Made by a program: the position numbers and the translations under genes. The notes under the pieces were generated by a model. It searched no databases, was not told where the DNA came from, and saw only the letters and a list, made by a program, of their open reading frames with translations. A stretch of 64,000 nucleotides of DNA from Leptodontidium sp. MPI-SDFR-AT-0119 (lineage: Eukaryota > Ascomycota > Leotiomycetes > Helotiales > Leptodontidiaceae), in contig JAHLEZ010000039.1 in NCBI GenBank assembly GCA_020726505.1, positions 310,001 to 374,000 on the forward strand. The letters run 5' to 3'. Shown in pieces: positions 45,884 through 57,079 of the stretch; within the stretch, counting starts at the first letter, position 1, and the number at the start of each line of letters is the position of its first letter.

Positions 45884-47470
45884 GATGAATCGCCCTTAAC
45901 TTTTGCTAGTGAGCGTGGTAGTGAAGGCACAAGTAGAGGAGTACAAGTTAAATAACTCCGGCTTAAAAGATCGCGTGATTAAGATAGACAAAAAGTAGGA
46001 GTGAGAAGGTTTCCGGGAGAATGTACCTAAGACAAAACCATAGCCATCTATTTTCGGATGCTTGCAGTACATCGATAGGCTGCCTGAGAATATACTAGGA
46101 CCGCTGATCGATACTTCTCAGCACGTATGCGTTACGCCTCTTTGAATCCTGGTAGATCGTGAGCAGGAGAAACTGTGTTGTCTGCCTAGCACTGGTTCCC
46201 GTTCTTTGAATTTCCTGGGTCGGACAGTTCCGTCTGCATCCCCACTGGAGGAAGCACAATGATCTGATTGACAATAAAAGATGCAGTAACATGCAGTAAC
46301 ATGCAGTAAGATGAACAGAGATGAGTAAGATACAGTAATACGCACGAAGGAGAGGTAGTGATAGGTGGATGTCGTATATTAGGTCCTTTCAGTTGCGTAA
46401 GAGGATAAAGCTTTCATTTAAGTTGCATGTGACATCGAATGACAGCACCCAAAGTTTTGAGGGGGGCATCTCACCTCAGCTGGGCTGCGGCGTCGTACTG
46501 CAGAAACGCCAAAAGTCGATTTTCCTGCAGGATTCCCAACGGAACTGCGGTCTGAAGTGCCGGAGAGGACTTTCTTCTGTAAAACGGACACCGCCAAATG
46601 CTGCCATCCGCAAAATCTGCTATGATCTGCCGCTTCGATTCGGAAGCTCAGAGTACTTTAAAATCCTAGGGGAATTGGATTACGCGGTTTCATTTATGTT
46701 AAGAAGAGATGCTCTATCTTAGAAAGTGTTGTTAGCCCCAACTTATTCTCCGGATTAGCTCACTATTGGGGTTGGAAGGCACCTCCTTTGACGGGATCGT
46801 GCAGAAGGAATGCGGGGTGTAGCTGCAATTGGCATGTGATTGATTGACACTTATGAAGTCTGTGGCTTACGAAGTGCGGTACAGTACGACCACCACCAGA
46901 GCTGAGGTTGAAATTAAGAAGACGCTATTGTAGGATTGTGGAAGCTGGCCTGGCCCTGTCAGAGTGCACTGGCCAGCCAAGTGCCCACATGTCAACCTCA
47001 CAGTGGCCACTAAAGACCCCTGTAACGAGACCCCGCCAGGCCCCAAATTAAGCGAAGAACACCCAGTCATTATCATTGTAAAAGCTTCACAAGTAGCCGT
47101 AAGGTCCCTGCATTAGTAGGTTTTTTCGTTACGTTTCCGGGTATAATAATTACATTGAAAGTAGAGTGTTTAAGTAGGAAATTAGGAGGGGAAACGTAGC
47201 TGTTGATGTTTGTTTACCCGGCCCCGCAGCGCACGGGCATCGTAGTAATGGCAATCCCTCTGAAAAAACATTTTCAACGTGAGTACAAATTCCGAAAACA
47301 TCTTTATTTTGTGGTGTGGGTGTGGTCAATGGATTTTTAGGAGGTCGAGAGATGTGCACGCTTTGACTCCCAAAACTCTCAATATGTCTGATATTTTAAA
47401 GTCGCAAAGAATAGCCCTTTACAACAATAATCCAACAGCCTTGAAGCTACAAGAGCGCGTAAGAGTACGT
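45884..47470. other. Long intergenic region (1.6 kb)
   Basis: No supported gene. The frame at 46369-46722 (plus) has no family features. The region contains the 10-bp tandem repeat listed separately. Confidence 0.5.
46281..46312. repeat. Three-copy 10-bp tandem repeat
   Basis: ATGCAGTAAC is repeated head-to-tail two full times plus a near copy (ATGCAGTAAG), just left of related GATGAGTAAGATACAGTAAT sequence. A small minisatellite in intergenic DNA. Confidence 0.75.
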
Positions 47471-48342
47471 CTAAAGCCAACCTCCCACCCAAATCTGGAA
47501 TGCAACCCACATCATGCCGAGCAGGCCAACCGCCGTCAATTTTCTGGTCTTCTCCTTTGCAGCAGACGGATTGACAATCCAATCTGGCAACTTCTCCTCC
47601 GTGAAAAGCGTTTTCATCTCCGTCAATGATACATTGATCCCCCCTCCGCCAAGACACACGGGCACAGCCGCTGCCTCTAGAATTGAGGCCAATTTTGACA
47701 TCAGTGGCACAGCTGGAGCATTGGACTTCTGGTGTTCGAGTGTGCGGCGTGCACGGGTACGAGCGATATCCCGAATTGTGTAAGAATCATCTTCGTTGGC
47801 CTGTGACTTATGGTCGTGGCCATGAGTAGCATCGGCTAGCATAAGTTCGAAGAGTTCCGGCTGAAAGTGCACATTGTCACCATCTCGGACGTCGAGTCGG
47901 GTCAGAGATGCATCGTGCTCGAGCAGACCATGTATACTTAAATCTTGGAGGTCAAACGTGGATCGGTTTGGTTTGCTGTTGATAACCTGAACCACGGCGC
48001 TGACGAGGACGTTGGAGAGAGTACCACTCATTCGCAGGTATGCAAGCACAGCTTTGAGACGGTCGATGCTGATAGCTTGCCCATCTCGTGGCCTGAGATC
48101 GTAAATATATGGAATTGTCTACGAGATGAGATACTCGTTGGGGAAAGAGAGAAGACTCACAAGAACCCATGGTTCGCTAAGGCGTTCAAGCCTGGACAAG
48201 GTCCTCTGTACTTGTCCTCGCCACGCACATACACGTGATTTTCCGCTTTGATCGTTTCGACCACTTTAGATTGTGTTGGCCGCAACCAAACAGAAAGTAT
48301 CGAGACCATTTTCGGTGATATTTTCGAGAAATGCAATATCAA
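47471..48342 (-). CDS. Heme-thiolate peroxidase (chloroperoxidase/UPO short type)
   Basis: Two exons (48342-48161 and 48092-47471) give 267 aa. The heme-thiolate signature GPCPGLNALANHGFL (PCP at 48-50, Cys the proximal ligand) is followed across the intron by PRDG and then the distal EHD motif (LLEHDASL, 119-121), whose acid supports peroxide cleavage. Length fits the short UPO group. The C-terminus ends in a hydrophobic helix (VGLLGMMWVAFQIWVGGWL), suggesting membrane association, and no strong signal peptide is visible. These enzymes use H2O2 or organic hydroperoxides to oxygenate or halogenate substrates, including fatty acids. It is divergent from the dioxygenase gene, starts 630 bp apart. 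An ATG at 48309 could also serve. Confidence 0.87.
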
Positions 48343-48974
48343 TCACCCAAGACTGATTTTGAAGCCAGAGAATAAAGAATCAAGTTCTGTCCGGGAAGGC
48401 CCTTCTTTCCATAGTTTTGAGCTGTGCTAACTGTATGCAAGATAAGGAGCTGAAAAAATTATTGCCTTTCCTAGATTACAGTGCATTGCATAGCGACTGT
48501 AGCCTCGCTAGATAGGCAGCTTTCTTATCACATGCCAGCTGAATGGTAAATTGGCATAAGCAGCAGTGGCTAAGCTAAGATCTGCACTGCTGTAAGCATA
48601 TGGCTGTCTTACTGTACTCCAGGAACGTAGGTGGGCCGTCATGGTGATTCTGGGCGTCTACCTTCAGCCGGGCATAGACTGCCCTCCTTGCCAGCCTTAC
48701 AGATACGAAACTGCAATGGTTACACTGCATCTCATATAGACATCCTAATATTATCTAAGATTTGCAGGATTCAGCTGAGCAGTCAATCTGTTGTTCCCCC
48801 CTTTGTGTCACTTTGCTTACTCAGTGTGTTCTGTTTTCAGCTTGGGTATTTCGGTTCCCCCTCGTATGCCAGCACTCCACACTTTTTTTCCTTCTAATCG
48901 AGCATTTTCTTGCACAATAACTAGCTTTGGCAGAACTTGAGACATTGTTCATCTTCAAACTCATAGCATTGAAA
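48343..48974. other. Divergent intergenic region between two heme enzymes
   Basis: 630 bp that must hold promoters of the heme-thiolate peroxidase (minus) and the dioxygenase (plus). A pyrimidine-rich stretch precedes the plus-strand start. No ORF with support. Confidence 0.5.
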
Positions 48975-51090
48975 ATGGGGAATACTACTAGCGACCTTCA
49001 GTTCCATGGAGACGTTCGCACGACCCTTCAGACTCTTGAGGACCAGGTGAAGAAGGATGCGAAGGGAGTGGTAGCCGACTTGAGTGCTGTTGGCTTGAAG
49101 GCATCAATCTATGACGCCCAAGATGTCATCACTTACTTCACTCAGTTCCTTTCTGGTGAGGTTGACGATCGTGACATGCGGCAAGAGAAGCTCATGTCCT
49201 GGTTGTTCAAACTGCCTCTTACGCCCAAATCCGCTTTTGGCTCAGCTTTAGAAAGGGCCATTATCAATTCTTTGTGGACCAGCCTGCCTCACCCATACCC
49301 CAGTTGGAGCCATATGCCAGGTCCTCAGTATCGCAGCGCTGATGGCTTTGGTAACAATTCCGACCAACCTTCTGTCGGCATTGCTGGTGGGCACTACATT
49401 CGAGATGTCCCAGTTCCTCGTACTCTGAGCGCGCCACGACAGCTGCCAGATCCGGAAGCTGTGTTTGAGAAGCTGTTTAAGAGGAGAGCAGAAGATGAAG
49501 GCGGATTTCGAGCTCACCCTTGCGGTACTTCCGCTCATATGTTCTATTTTGCGACCTTGGTCACGCATGACTTGTTCAATACGGATGGTACCAATCGCTT
49601 TCACAACAAAACCACAGGATATGTGGATTTGGCTTGGTTGTACGGTGAGTGAAACATAGATATGCCTCGACGCCTTCGTCATAGCCGATTTAGATTCAAA
49701 GACTGACCAGATCATCTCCGCCATAGGTTGGAATCAGGACATGCAAGATAGCGTTCGTGATAAGGCTGGTGGCCGTGGGAAGTTGTACCCTGACGTCTTC
49801 GCTGATGCGCGGATGGGAGTGCAGCCACCAGGCCTTGTTGCGTGGGCGTTGCTTTGGAGCCGTAACCATAATTGGATTGCGGAGCAGCTTTTGAGCCACG
49901 GCAAAGACGATGTACGATTTGCTACGATTCCCCCTGCTTCGGATACCGAAGGAACCAAACGTCTTGACGAGCATCTATTTCAGACAGCCCGCTTGATCAA
50001 TGGAAATACGTTCGTAACGGCGGTCTTGAAAGACTACGTCAAACAGCTCTTAGGAGTCAACAGAGAGAAAACAGCATGGACTTTGCCTATCGCTGCTGAT
50101 TTCTCAACCCCGGCAGAAGCGAACATTCCTGAAGCAACTGGTAATCAATGCTCAATCGAATTCAACTTCATCTATCGTTGGCACAGCGCTCTTTCTCAAG
50201 AAGACGAGCGATGGGTGAACGGCTTGTTTCAAAAGCTAGCATCGGAAAAGTTGGCCAAGGGGCTGGGAGAAGATCAAAAGGATGCATTACCCACCTCCGA
50301 CCTCACACGAGAAGACCATAGTCGTCGCGAGGAGAGCGACCCTCGCACACGAATCTACTTTCCCCTCGACCCGGACGTCCAACGTGATGCTAAGACGCAA
50401 AAGTTTCCGGACAGCGCACTGGCCGGCTTTATTAATCAAGCTACTTCATACCGTGCTGGCGCGTTTGGCGGGCGCCAGGTCCCAGCAATCTTTAAATCTA
50501 TCGAAATAGCTGGTATCCGTCATGGCCGAGAGCTAGGGACATGTACTCTTAATGAGCTCCGCCGCCTTTGCCACTTGCGACCATATCGCTCGTTCCTCGA
50601 GATGAACGCAGATCCCACGATCTCCGCCTCGCTTCGATCTCTATATGGCCACCCGGACAATGTTGAACTCTATCCAGGCCTTGTCGCGGAGCAGGCTAAA
50701 CCGAGACAGTCCGGTACTGGATTGTGCGCGGGCCGAACTATCACTTATGCCATTCTTGCTGACGCCGTAGCACTTGTCAGAGGGGACCGATTTCTAACGA
50801 GAGAGTGGAACGAAGCGAACCTTACTCGATGGGGTTTTGCAGAGACGCAGGCTGACGACAGCAATCTGAGTTTTGGAAACGTGCTGGGAGATAAGTTGCT
50901 CAATCGTCACTTGGGCAATAAGTTGATGCCGAGAGATAGCGTAAAAACGCAATATTCTTTTTCAGTCCCGGAAGAGAGCATTGCCAATGTGAAAGAATTT
51001 GGCATGGGGAATCTCTTCAGAGAGACTAAGGGGGAACAGAATGGGAATGGAGAAGCAAAGCTGCATAGTAATGGTGAGGGCTGGTGGTGA
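48975..51090 (+). CDS. Cyclooxygenase-like fatty-acid dioxygenase (Ppo/LDS dioxygenase domain, no P450)
   Basis: Two exons (48975-49644 and 49727-51090) give 677 aa. The animal-heme-peroxidase fold is clear: THDLF with the distal His (~198), TGYVDLAWLYGWNQ across the intron, FADARMGVQPPGLVAWALLWSRNHN, and EFNFIYRWHSALS, where Tyr ~373 is the likely radical tyrosine and His ~376 the proximal heme ligand. FGGRQVPAIFKSIEIAG and LELYPG-like VELYPGLVAE follow, then GLCAGRTITYAILADAVALVRGDRF. The P450 domain fused to Ppo/linoleate diol synthases is absent, and the protein stops soon after the dioxygenase fold. It should make fatty-acid hydroperoxides. The upstream in-frame TTG (48927) is not used; the ATG at 48975 starts a fitting N-terminus. 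Confidence 0.88.
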
Positions 51091-51790
51091 GGGCATTGTG
51101 GCTCAAGCAAGGCTCATTCAATTTCATTATTAAAGTATTCAAAAGCAAGTTTAAGAATATCAAGTCTTTAGTTTGGCGAACGTAATAATATCTGACGTAA
51201 ATTATTCTTTATACGGGTGTACTTTGGAAACCTATCGGATATTCTATCTACCTTACGCACATCCACGAGACAAGACTAACACCTTAAACATCGATTCCAC
51301 CTGAAGGACACCTACCTCTGACATGTCAAGCATCGTACCTGTCACAGAAAGGCCATCTTTTCTTTCATCGAAGGGTTCTGGACTATCCTCGAAGGAAGTT
51401 ACCTCGTCTTTAAATGAGTCATCCTGCTCTTAAGGGGTGCTTCCATGCAGTTTGCTGCCATCATACTCAACGCGGGTCTCCCCTTTGCGATCATCAACAC
51501 TGCGCTCACCTACATAGCTGCTCTCTAGCAGAGGCAACGCTGCAGTTAAGACTGCGCCAATTTCACCTGCAATTCGATGTCAAAGTACCTGGATCTACCG
51601 AGGGATATAAACCATCAACTCCGTCATCAGGGCGCCTGTGGGTCTCCCTACGTCAAGGACCTTGTGATCTGCTAACAGCTATTAAAGGGGCCACCTTGAT
51701 ATCCTTAGACTATCTGGAATATCCTGAACAAGCCTAGTTTGATTGCTGCCGATCTATATATATAGGAGTAGCTATCTGCAAGCTCTTCTA
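51091..51790. other. Intergenic with a possible membrane-protein relic
   Basis: Around 51364-51530 one plus-strand frame reads FIEGFWTILEGSYLVFK, a stop, then GASMQFAAIILNAGLPFAIIN and a TALTYIAAL segment. That is a membrane-like composition interrupted by stops, as in a dead gene. The family is not recognised. Confidence 0.25.
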
Positions 51791-51887
51791 CCACAATGCG
51801 GTCCCAAGCCAGACGTAAGTATCACTCTACACTTGTGCGAGGCTCGTCTAACTTCTCGTACCACACAAAGTTCAGAGTTATCACACT

Positions 51888-52429
51888 ATGGCAAGCCATC
51901 TACAAACCCCGCCGAAACAACCATCAGTGGAGGAAGGAACATGTCAAGAAATTCTGGCAAGTAAAGACGAGGGAAAGCATTCGGCGAGCCTGAAGGTCTC
52001 GGACAGCGCGCCACGAAAACGAAGGTCCACAAGCGCGCTGAGGGAACAATTGTTGCCGCAGAAGCACACAAGGCGGACCGGGATAGCTTTTGGTGACAAC
52101 GATGTGCCGATAAAACCGGGTGGAGACAAGGGCCAGATCGAGATTTCTGATACTCAGGCTCAGTTCGTTCACTGAGACTTGATCAGGAGGAGCGAGCTAG
52201 GACTAAAGGTTACGTTGAAAGGGAGATTGGATTAGAGAATGCTAGAGTCCGCACGTTGAGTGGAGGTAAAATTCAGGGGGAACAACGTTGGAAGTGCTCA
52301 GAGGCCTCATGTCGTCGTTGGATTCAAATGATTGAGCCAGAGGACGAGTATTTGAAAATGTTAGATGATCTCGGCGAGCAGAATCAAGATCGCCTGACGA
52401 AGGAAGTTGAGAAATGGAAGAAGTTATAG
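51888..52429 (+). pseudogene. Possible broken small gene, unknown function
   Basis: A frame from 51888 gives a basic, Ser-rich protein (SAPRKRRSTSALREQLLP) ending at 52175. A second frame, continuing to 52429, reads RLDQEERARTKGYVEREIGL, then WKCSEASCRRWIQMI and DRLTKEVEKWKK, a charged, helix-prone composition with a CxxxxC pair. Joining them needs a frameshift near 52160. Could be a broken gene or chance. No family recognised. Confidence 0.25.
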
Positions 52430-52603
52430 GACATGATCAGTTGAATGTCATTAGCAGCTTTATATTTTCAGGTGTATATTATAATGTCAGTACTAGGGAG
52501 TATAATATAGCGTTGAAATTGCAAAAAGTAAGTTCAGATATTGCAACCTCGCCGAGGAGAAATTTTAATAAAATTAGGCTAGCGGCGCGATCTTCTTCAT
52601 ATT

Positions 52604-52608
52604 AGTGA
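52604..52608. repeat. Target-site duplication, left copy
   Basis: AGTGA immediately before the LTR start; identical to 52947-52951. Confidence 0.8.
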
Positions 52609-52946
52609 TGTTTGATTGGTTAATTAAATAAGCTTTATTCTAAATATAACCTATCGTAGTATAGTTTCTTTATTTCCTAATTAAGAAGGTATAACGTCCT
52701 CCTTTAAAGAGTTATCAATTTCTTTACTTCCTATTTAGGAAGGTATAACGTCCTTCTTTGAAGAGCGATCACGCCATAGGAATGCTCGCTAAAGAGGTCT
52801 AATTAGGACTAGCGTATTTCAGAACAGTTGAAGGAAATGGCCTATATATAGGGGTAGTTGCTCCCCTCAAAATTATAAAAAATCATCGAAATCAATTCTT
52901 ACTCAAATCATACTTTAATCACCTGATCTCTTGAATCCTCGCAACA
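52609..52946. mobile_element. Solo LTR of a retrotransposon
   Basis: 338-bp element starting TGTTTGATTGG and ending CTCGCAACA, so it has the TG..CA (TGTT/AACA) ends of an LTR. It is flanked by the perfect 5-bp duplication AGTGA on both sides. Inside are a TATATATA-like box (~52843-52850) followed by GGGGTAGTTGCTCC, and a 47-bp imperfect direct repeat. No retrotransposon coding sequence lies next to it, so it is the scar of LTR-LTR recombination. Family unknown. Confidence 0.82.
52665..52765. repeat. Imperfect 47-bp direct repeat inside the LTR
   Basis: Copies at 52665-52711 and 52719-52765 share TTTCTTTAYTTCCTA, AAGGTATAACGTCCT and CTTTRAAGAG. Period 54 bp. Such repeats in LTR U3 regions often carry promoter elements. 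Confidence 0.75.
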
Positions 52947-52951
52947 AGTGA
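52947..52951. repeat. Target-site duplication, right copy
   Basis: AGTGA directly after the LTR end. Confidence 0.8.
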
Positions 52952-54189
52952 TACTTAGTTATTATATCACCGTGGTCATGATAGCGGCGGAGATAAGGAT
53001 GACCATCAAGCTTCTTGTTAGAGACCTATCGCACCTCTAGCCCAAGACCGAAGACCTGGCGGACATGGAGAAGAATGAGTGACATGGTCAAATGAGACCG
53101 AGAGCATAAGTAAAGGGAGCATTATGCTGTAGTCACCAGAGCACTATCTTGTTGTGCATATAGCCGCCGATCAGGTACCTTGATTTGGCATTGTCATACA
53201 ACTGCCCTATGAGCTGTAACTTGAAGTTTTGATATGCTCTAACAGACATAAATCTCACTATTGTAACGTTGCTACCACGTTAGATTGTATGAAGCCCCAC
53301 ATGAGATTCAATGATTCATCACTTGCCTTGCTGCTCGTGTCGACGAAATTGGCACAAGGTGCATTTCAAAAAGATCTAGTCGAGTGGGATGTTTGTTTTA
53401 ATTATCTGATGGCTGGAACCGACAGGGAGGAGCACAGTCACTTAAAATGGGCCAGTAGTGCTATAGATATACCGGTCTCCTTCTTAATCACCTTCGTCTG
53501 AGAACAGTAAGTATCTTGTTGAGCAATTCCTTTGGCACGTCACGTCTCAATATCCACATTTTTTCTCATTCTCCTTTCTGAAATTCTACACTATGAAGAA
53601 GAAAGTGTGTATGTTGAGATAGAGGGAAGATGGTGACATGGGGAGTCCTATCGAAGTTCTGTTATGTGCAACCCCGGACAGATGTCATTGAAGACTTCCA
53701 TTTTCCCAGTCGTCCTAGCATGCAGGGCGACAGTTCCATTCATCGCCTCAAAAAAAAGTTATATATTAGAGGAACATAGGGCAGTAGGGCGCGAGTCTGT
53801 ACCTGACATGATTGAATTAGCTTTTCGATTAGAGAAAGTGGAGTAGACACTTCCAGTGGTCCCCTTATATGCATCCCTCTAGCGATCGGACCTTGCTTTG
53901 TGCTATGGTAAGTGGAGTTGTAGCTATCAGTAGTCGCTGGAGGGAATAATAGCGCATATCGAGCGAACAAGTCAGTTATATGCTTTGACACCGACATTAC
54001 TTTCGAGTGAAGATCAGATAAGGATGTCCATGGTTAGAAAGATGAGAGAATCAAAGATTCTATTCCTAATTTGAGTTTAACACGAGGCTAAACAACATGA
54101 AACGAGTGTAAATGCTGAAGTGACAGTAGGCTCTCCATCCCTTCCAAGCGCCAGATCCCGAAAACAAATAAAACATGGCCGACATCCAT
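52952..54189. other. Gene-poor stretch
   Basis: No supported gene. Short frames such as 53229-53501 (plus) have no family features. Confidence 0.5.
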
Positions 54190-54575
54190 TTATGGGCAGG
54201 CAATTCCGACCTTACGACTGATGGAGCAGCAATCGGATCCCTGTTATCGTATTTGTTAGTCTAATTGCTTCGACTTAGAAAGCGAAGGCTCGATGCTTAC
54301 ACATTGTGCTTCGCTAACACCGTTGTTGGAGCAGTAGTCTGGCTTGAGATCGTCGCAGCGAGAAGCGCGATCTTCGATCAGGAGATTGTTGTGCTGGTTC
54401 ATGCAGCCTTTCCAGCCGCCGTCTTCTCCTCCAAAGCAGCAGTCTTGACCTTGGTTGCACTGTGTGAATACTTTTAGCATCCAAGCTGCATGATTGGGAA
54501 GAGAAATCTTACAGCCAACGCAAAAGGAACGAGGATAGCGGCCATGGTGGAGAGGGCGATCTTAAAGAACTGCAT
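54190..54575 (-). CDS. Small secreted ten-cysteine protein A
   Basis: Three exons (54575-54513, 54459-54301, 54240-54190) give 90 aa. A signal peptide (MQFFKIALSTMAAILVPFAL) ends exactly at the first intron. The mature part has ten cysteines, with DCCFGGEDGGWKGC, PDYCSNNGVSEAQC and, in the last exon, DCCSISRKVGIACP. The cysteine order C-CC-C-C-C-C-CC-C matches the neighbour at 56701-57079. The 17-codon third exon was placed because it restores the DCCS block seen in that paralogue. Function unknown; size, secretion and cysteine density are those of effector- or antimicrobial-like proteins. Divergent from its paralogue and 2.1 kb away. Confidence 0.8.
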
Positions 54576-56700
54576 TTTGAAAATTGTTGGTGAAAGTGGA
54601 GAAATTGGCAAAGGTGCGGTGAATGTGATGGATTGAGAGAACTGAGGCTTGAAGCTTGTCTGAAGGGTAGAGAACTGAGATGATGGTGAGGGTGAAGAGA
54701 TAACTTGAAGGGTGAATTGGTCCATACTTATACCTAAAGGATCAGTGGCTTACAATTGGGCTGTCTCCCACATCTGGCGTGATGGTCAGGTTCTTCTGAC
54801 GCCGCGAGTATGATTCTGGAACCGCATTAGAAGGAGCAAGCCATGTCTGTCACCAAGACTCAGAATCGGTTTGAAGTCTATGGGTCCGGAGACTATAAAG
54901 TCTTGTCATAGAAGTTTCATGCAGGTCGAACAACAAGGCTGTGCTGTGAGGGAGATAATATAGAAGCCCGAATATATTCCGTCCGAGTCCAAGCTGGGTG
55001 CCAAGGCAAATAACACTCCTAAAATAGGCGCGCCTATGCCTGCAAGCGTTTATACAAACGACGATAAAGGCACATATTCACAAACGATGGCTAAGTCATG
55101 TCTTAAATTCTTTCTCAATAGTATTGTCTTGAATTAATCGGTTATAGCATTAAAAACTCTCGCTGTTTCTAGGCATCAGCTTGCCTTGCCCCCTTAATCA
55201 TTCCTTTTATCTGCTCTACTCACAGAATAGGTAATTGCCGGTTCACCTCCTATAGGCTCGGGGGCTCGGTAAGCGAGCCCCCGAGTAATTGGGGCAGGAA
55301 GCGAAAACAACAAAAGGGGCTGTCCGGGCGGAGTAAGCCCGCACGGGGCAAGAAAAGGTCTTTTGTACGAAAGGAGGTTTCAAGTGGGTCTCGTCCAACC
55401 TAGTATTTTCTTTCGCTACTTCTAGAAATTTGTGGGGAGAATTAGAGTATTCGACGTTATTCTATGGTTAGCAATACCTTACCACTGACCACGCTGGTAT
55501 TCGAACGGCGAGTAAACTCTATATGGTGGAGTTCAAAGTTTAATTCTGGCACCCTTGCTATTAATGCCTTGTCTATTGTATTAGAAGGAGGCTATAAGAA
55601 AGGCATTGTGGAGATTCTGTGCTGATCAAAGAATCAATTAAAGCTTGTTGATTCAGGTAAGGATTCAGAAGACAGGCCATATGTAAGGTGAGCCGAAGTT
55701 TGTGCTTGATTTTCGCTGCTGTCTTGGCTGCTGTTTTCGCTTTTGAAGTTCAGCTCTGTCACTTACCACTGACATCGTAATGAAATTTTTCAGTCAGGTC
55801 TAATATACATTCGCGTTGAGCTTCATAGAATTTTGAAACACCTCGCAGATCAGGATTTCGTACGTTTTAATCCGTCCGGAATTGAGCCTGACTCCTTTCC
55901 CTAGCATCAGCAGAAAGTCTATCTCCACAGATCCGTCACAGCCCGCTACAATATTTAGTTTGCCTGGAGCGTAAGGGAAAATAGGAGTTGGTGTCTACAC
56001 GCGGGAATTCTCCTTGTGTTCTTAGTAGATCGTATTTTGTGCCTAAGTATTGAAATTAATTTACGACTTCATAACAGCAGCTTCACAGCGCCAAGTGTCT
56101 AGGCAACTTCAGAGAGCCAGCTCCTAGATTCAATTAGATCTTTACCCCTCTCAAGTTTCCCATGATCTTGGCATACTTAGCGTAGCCTTGAACCCGCAGT
56201 GTGGCTTGGTTCATTAATCCGTACATGCATCCGGAATATGAAACCCTCTGTCTGCAACATATTTCGACTTACTTGCGTTCTCCGGCGTTCAGATGTCTTC
56301 CAAGAAGACCCCGAGAATGCACATTCACTCGCGGCTTGCCAAGATGTCATGTCTTAGTTATTCCTGTTTGCGAAGACATCGTGCCATTCGTGTAGCTTGC
56401 ACAGTTCTATATTTGTACAATCTCAGGCTTGAAACTTGCAGGGTGCACATTTTCAAACTTGCCCAGAACAAAGAACCTCATGCTTTTTGATATAGGGATT
56501 CAAGATGCCAAATTCTATAAGATGGCTCGAATTCCACCCTCCAACAATTTCCTCCTCACCTCTTCACCTTTAACCATCCTCACCTTCAACCTTCCTTACC
56601 TTTCCTTACACTTCAGACAAGCACCACTCTTTAGTTCTTTCTTCACTACTCAACGTTTAAATCCATCTCTACAACAACTGCTCAATTCCCAAACTTCAAT
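54576..56700. other. 2.1 kb between the two ten-cysteine genes
   Basis: No gene recognised. It holds the long hairpin at 55257-55285 and, in its last ~180 bp, a C/T-rich tract (about 56535-56700) that reads like the promoter/5'UTR of protein B. Confidence 0.5.
55257..55285. repeat. Perfect 12-bp inverted repeat (hairpin)
   Basis: CTCGGGGGCTCG, loop GTAAG, then CGAGCCCCCGAG. A second smaller hairpin, CGGGC...GCCCG, follows at about 55325-55341. Very GC-rich islands in AT-rich surroundings, so possibly the end of a mobile element. No partner copy is seen in the window. Confidence 0.7.
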
Positions 56701-57079
56701 ATGCAATTCACCAGTCTTCTTATCTCTGCCTTCGTGGCGGTTGCACTTGCACAGGGGAACAACCCTCTTGTAAGCTAATTGCTATTATGACCAGACTGAT
56801 GGCAAGTTAACTAACATTCGATTAGTGTAAACCCAGCGAGTAAGCACCAAACACATGCTCGTGCCAAAGAAGCAACTGTCTAACTTGAATTCCAGGGACT
56901 GCTGCTACGGGGGTAAAGACGGCGGGTTGGCGGGATGCGAGGCACAAATCTACGCTGAAAATTGCGGGCAGCCCGCGTACAGGGCTGCTATGTGCTTCAA
57001 TAGCGGTGTCAAAGCTTCTGAGTGTGATGCCGACTGTTGCTCAATCAAGGACAAGGTCGGCAGGGGTTGCCCCAAATAG
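56701..57079 (+). CDS. Small secreted ten-cysteine protein B
   Basis: Three exons (56701-56769, 56826-56839, 56896-57079) give 88 aa. Signal peptide at ~1-17 (MQFTSLLISAFVAVALA). Exon 2 is only 14 nt (CKPS plus two bases) and is needed to join GNNPL to EDCCYGGKDGGLAGC. The mature chain has ten cysteines in the same order as protein A, ending ECDADCCSIKDKVGRGCPK. The first intron sits at the same place as in A, just before the first cysteine. The two are therefore paralogues. Function unknown; effector-like by size and composition. Confidence 0.82.

Noticed and set aside
46281..46312. CRISPR-like repeat
   Set aside because: Ten-base units without spacers, in a eukaryotic genome; a plain tandem repeat.
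46369..46722. 117-codon plus frame
   Set aside because: No motif or signal peptide; no splice-compatible neighbour exons.
55024..55037. 14-bp palindrome ATAGGCGCGCCTAT
   Set aside because: Single short palindrome with no partner or context; could be chance.
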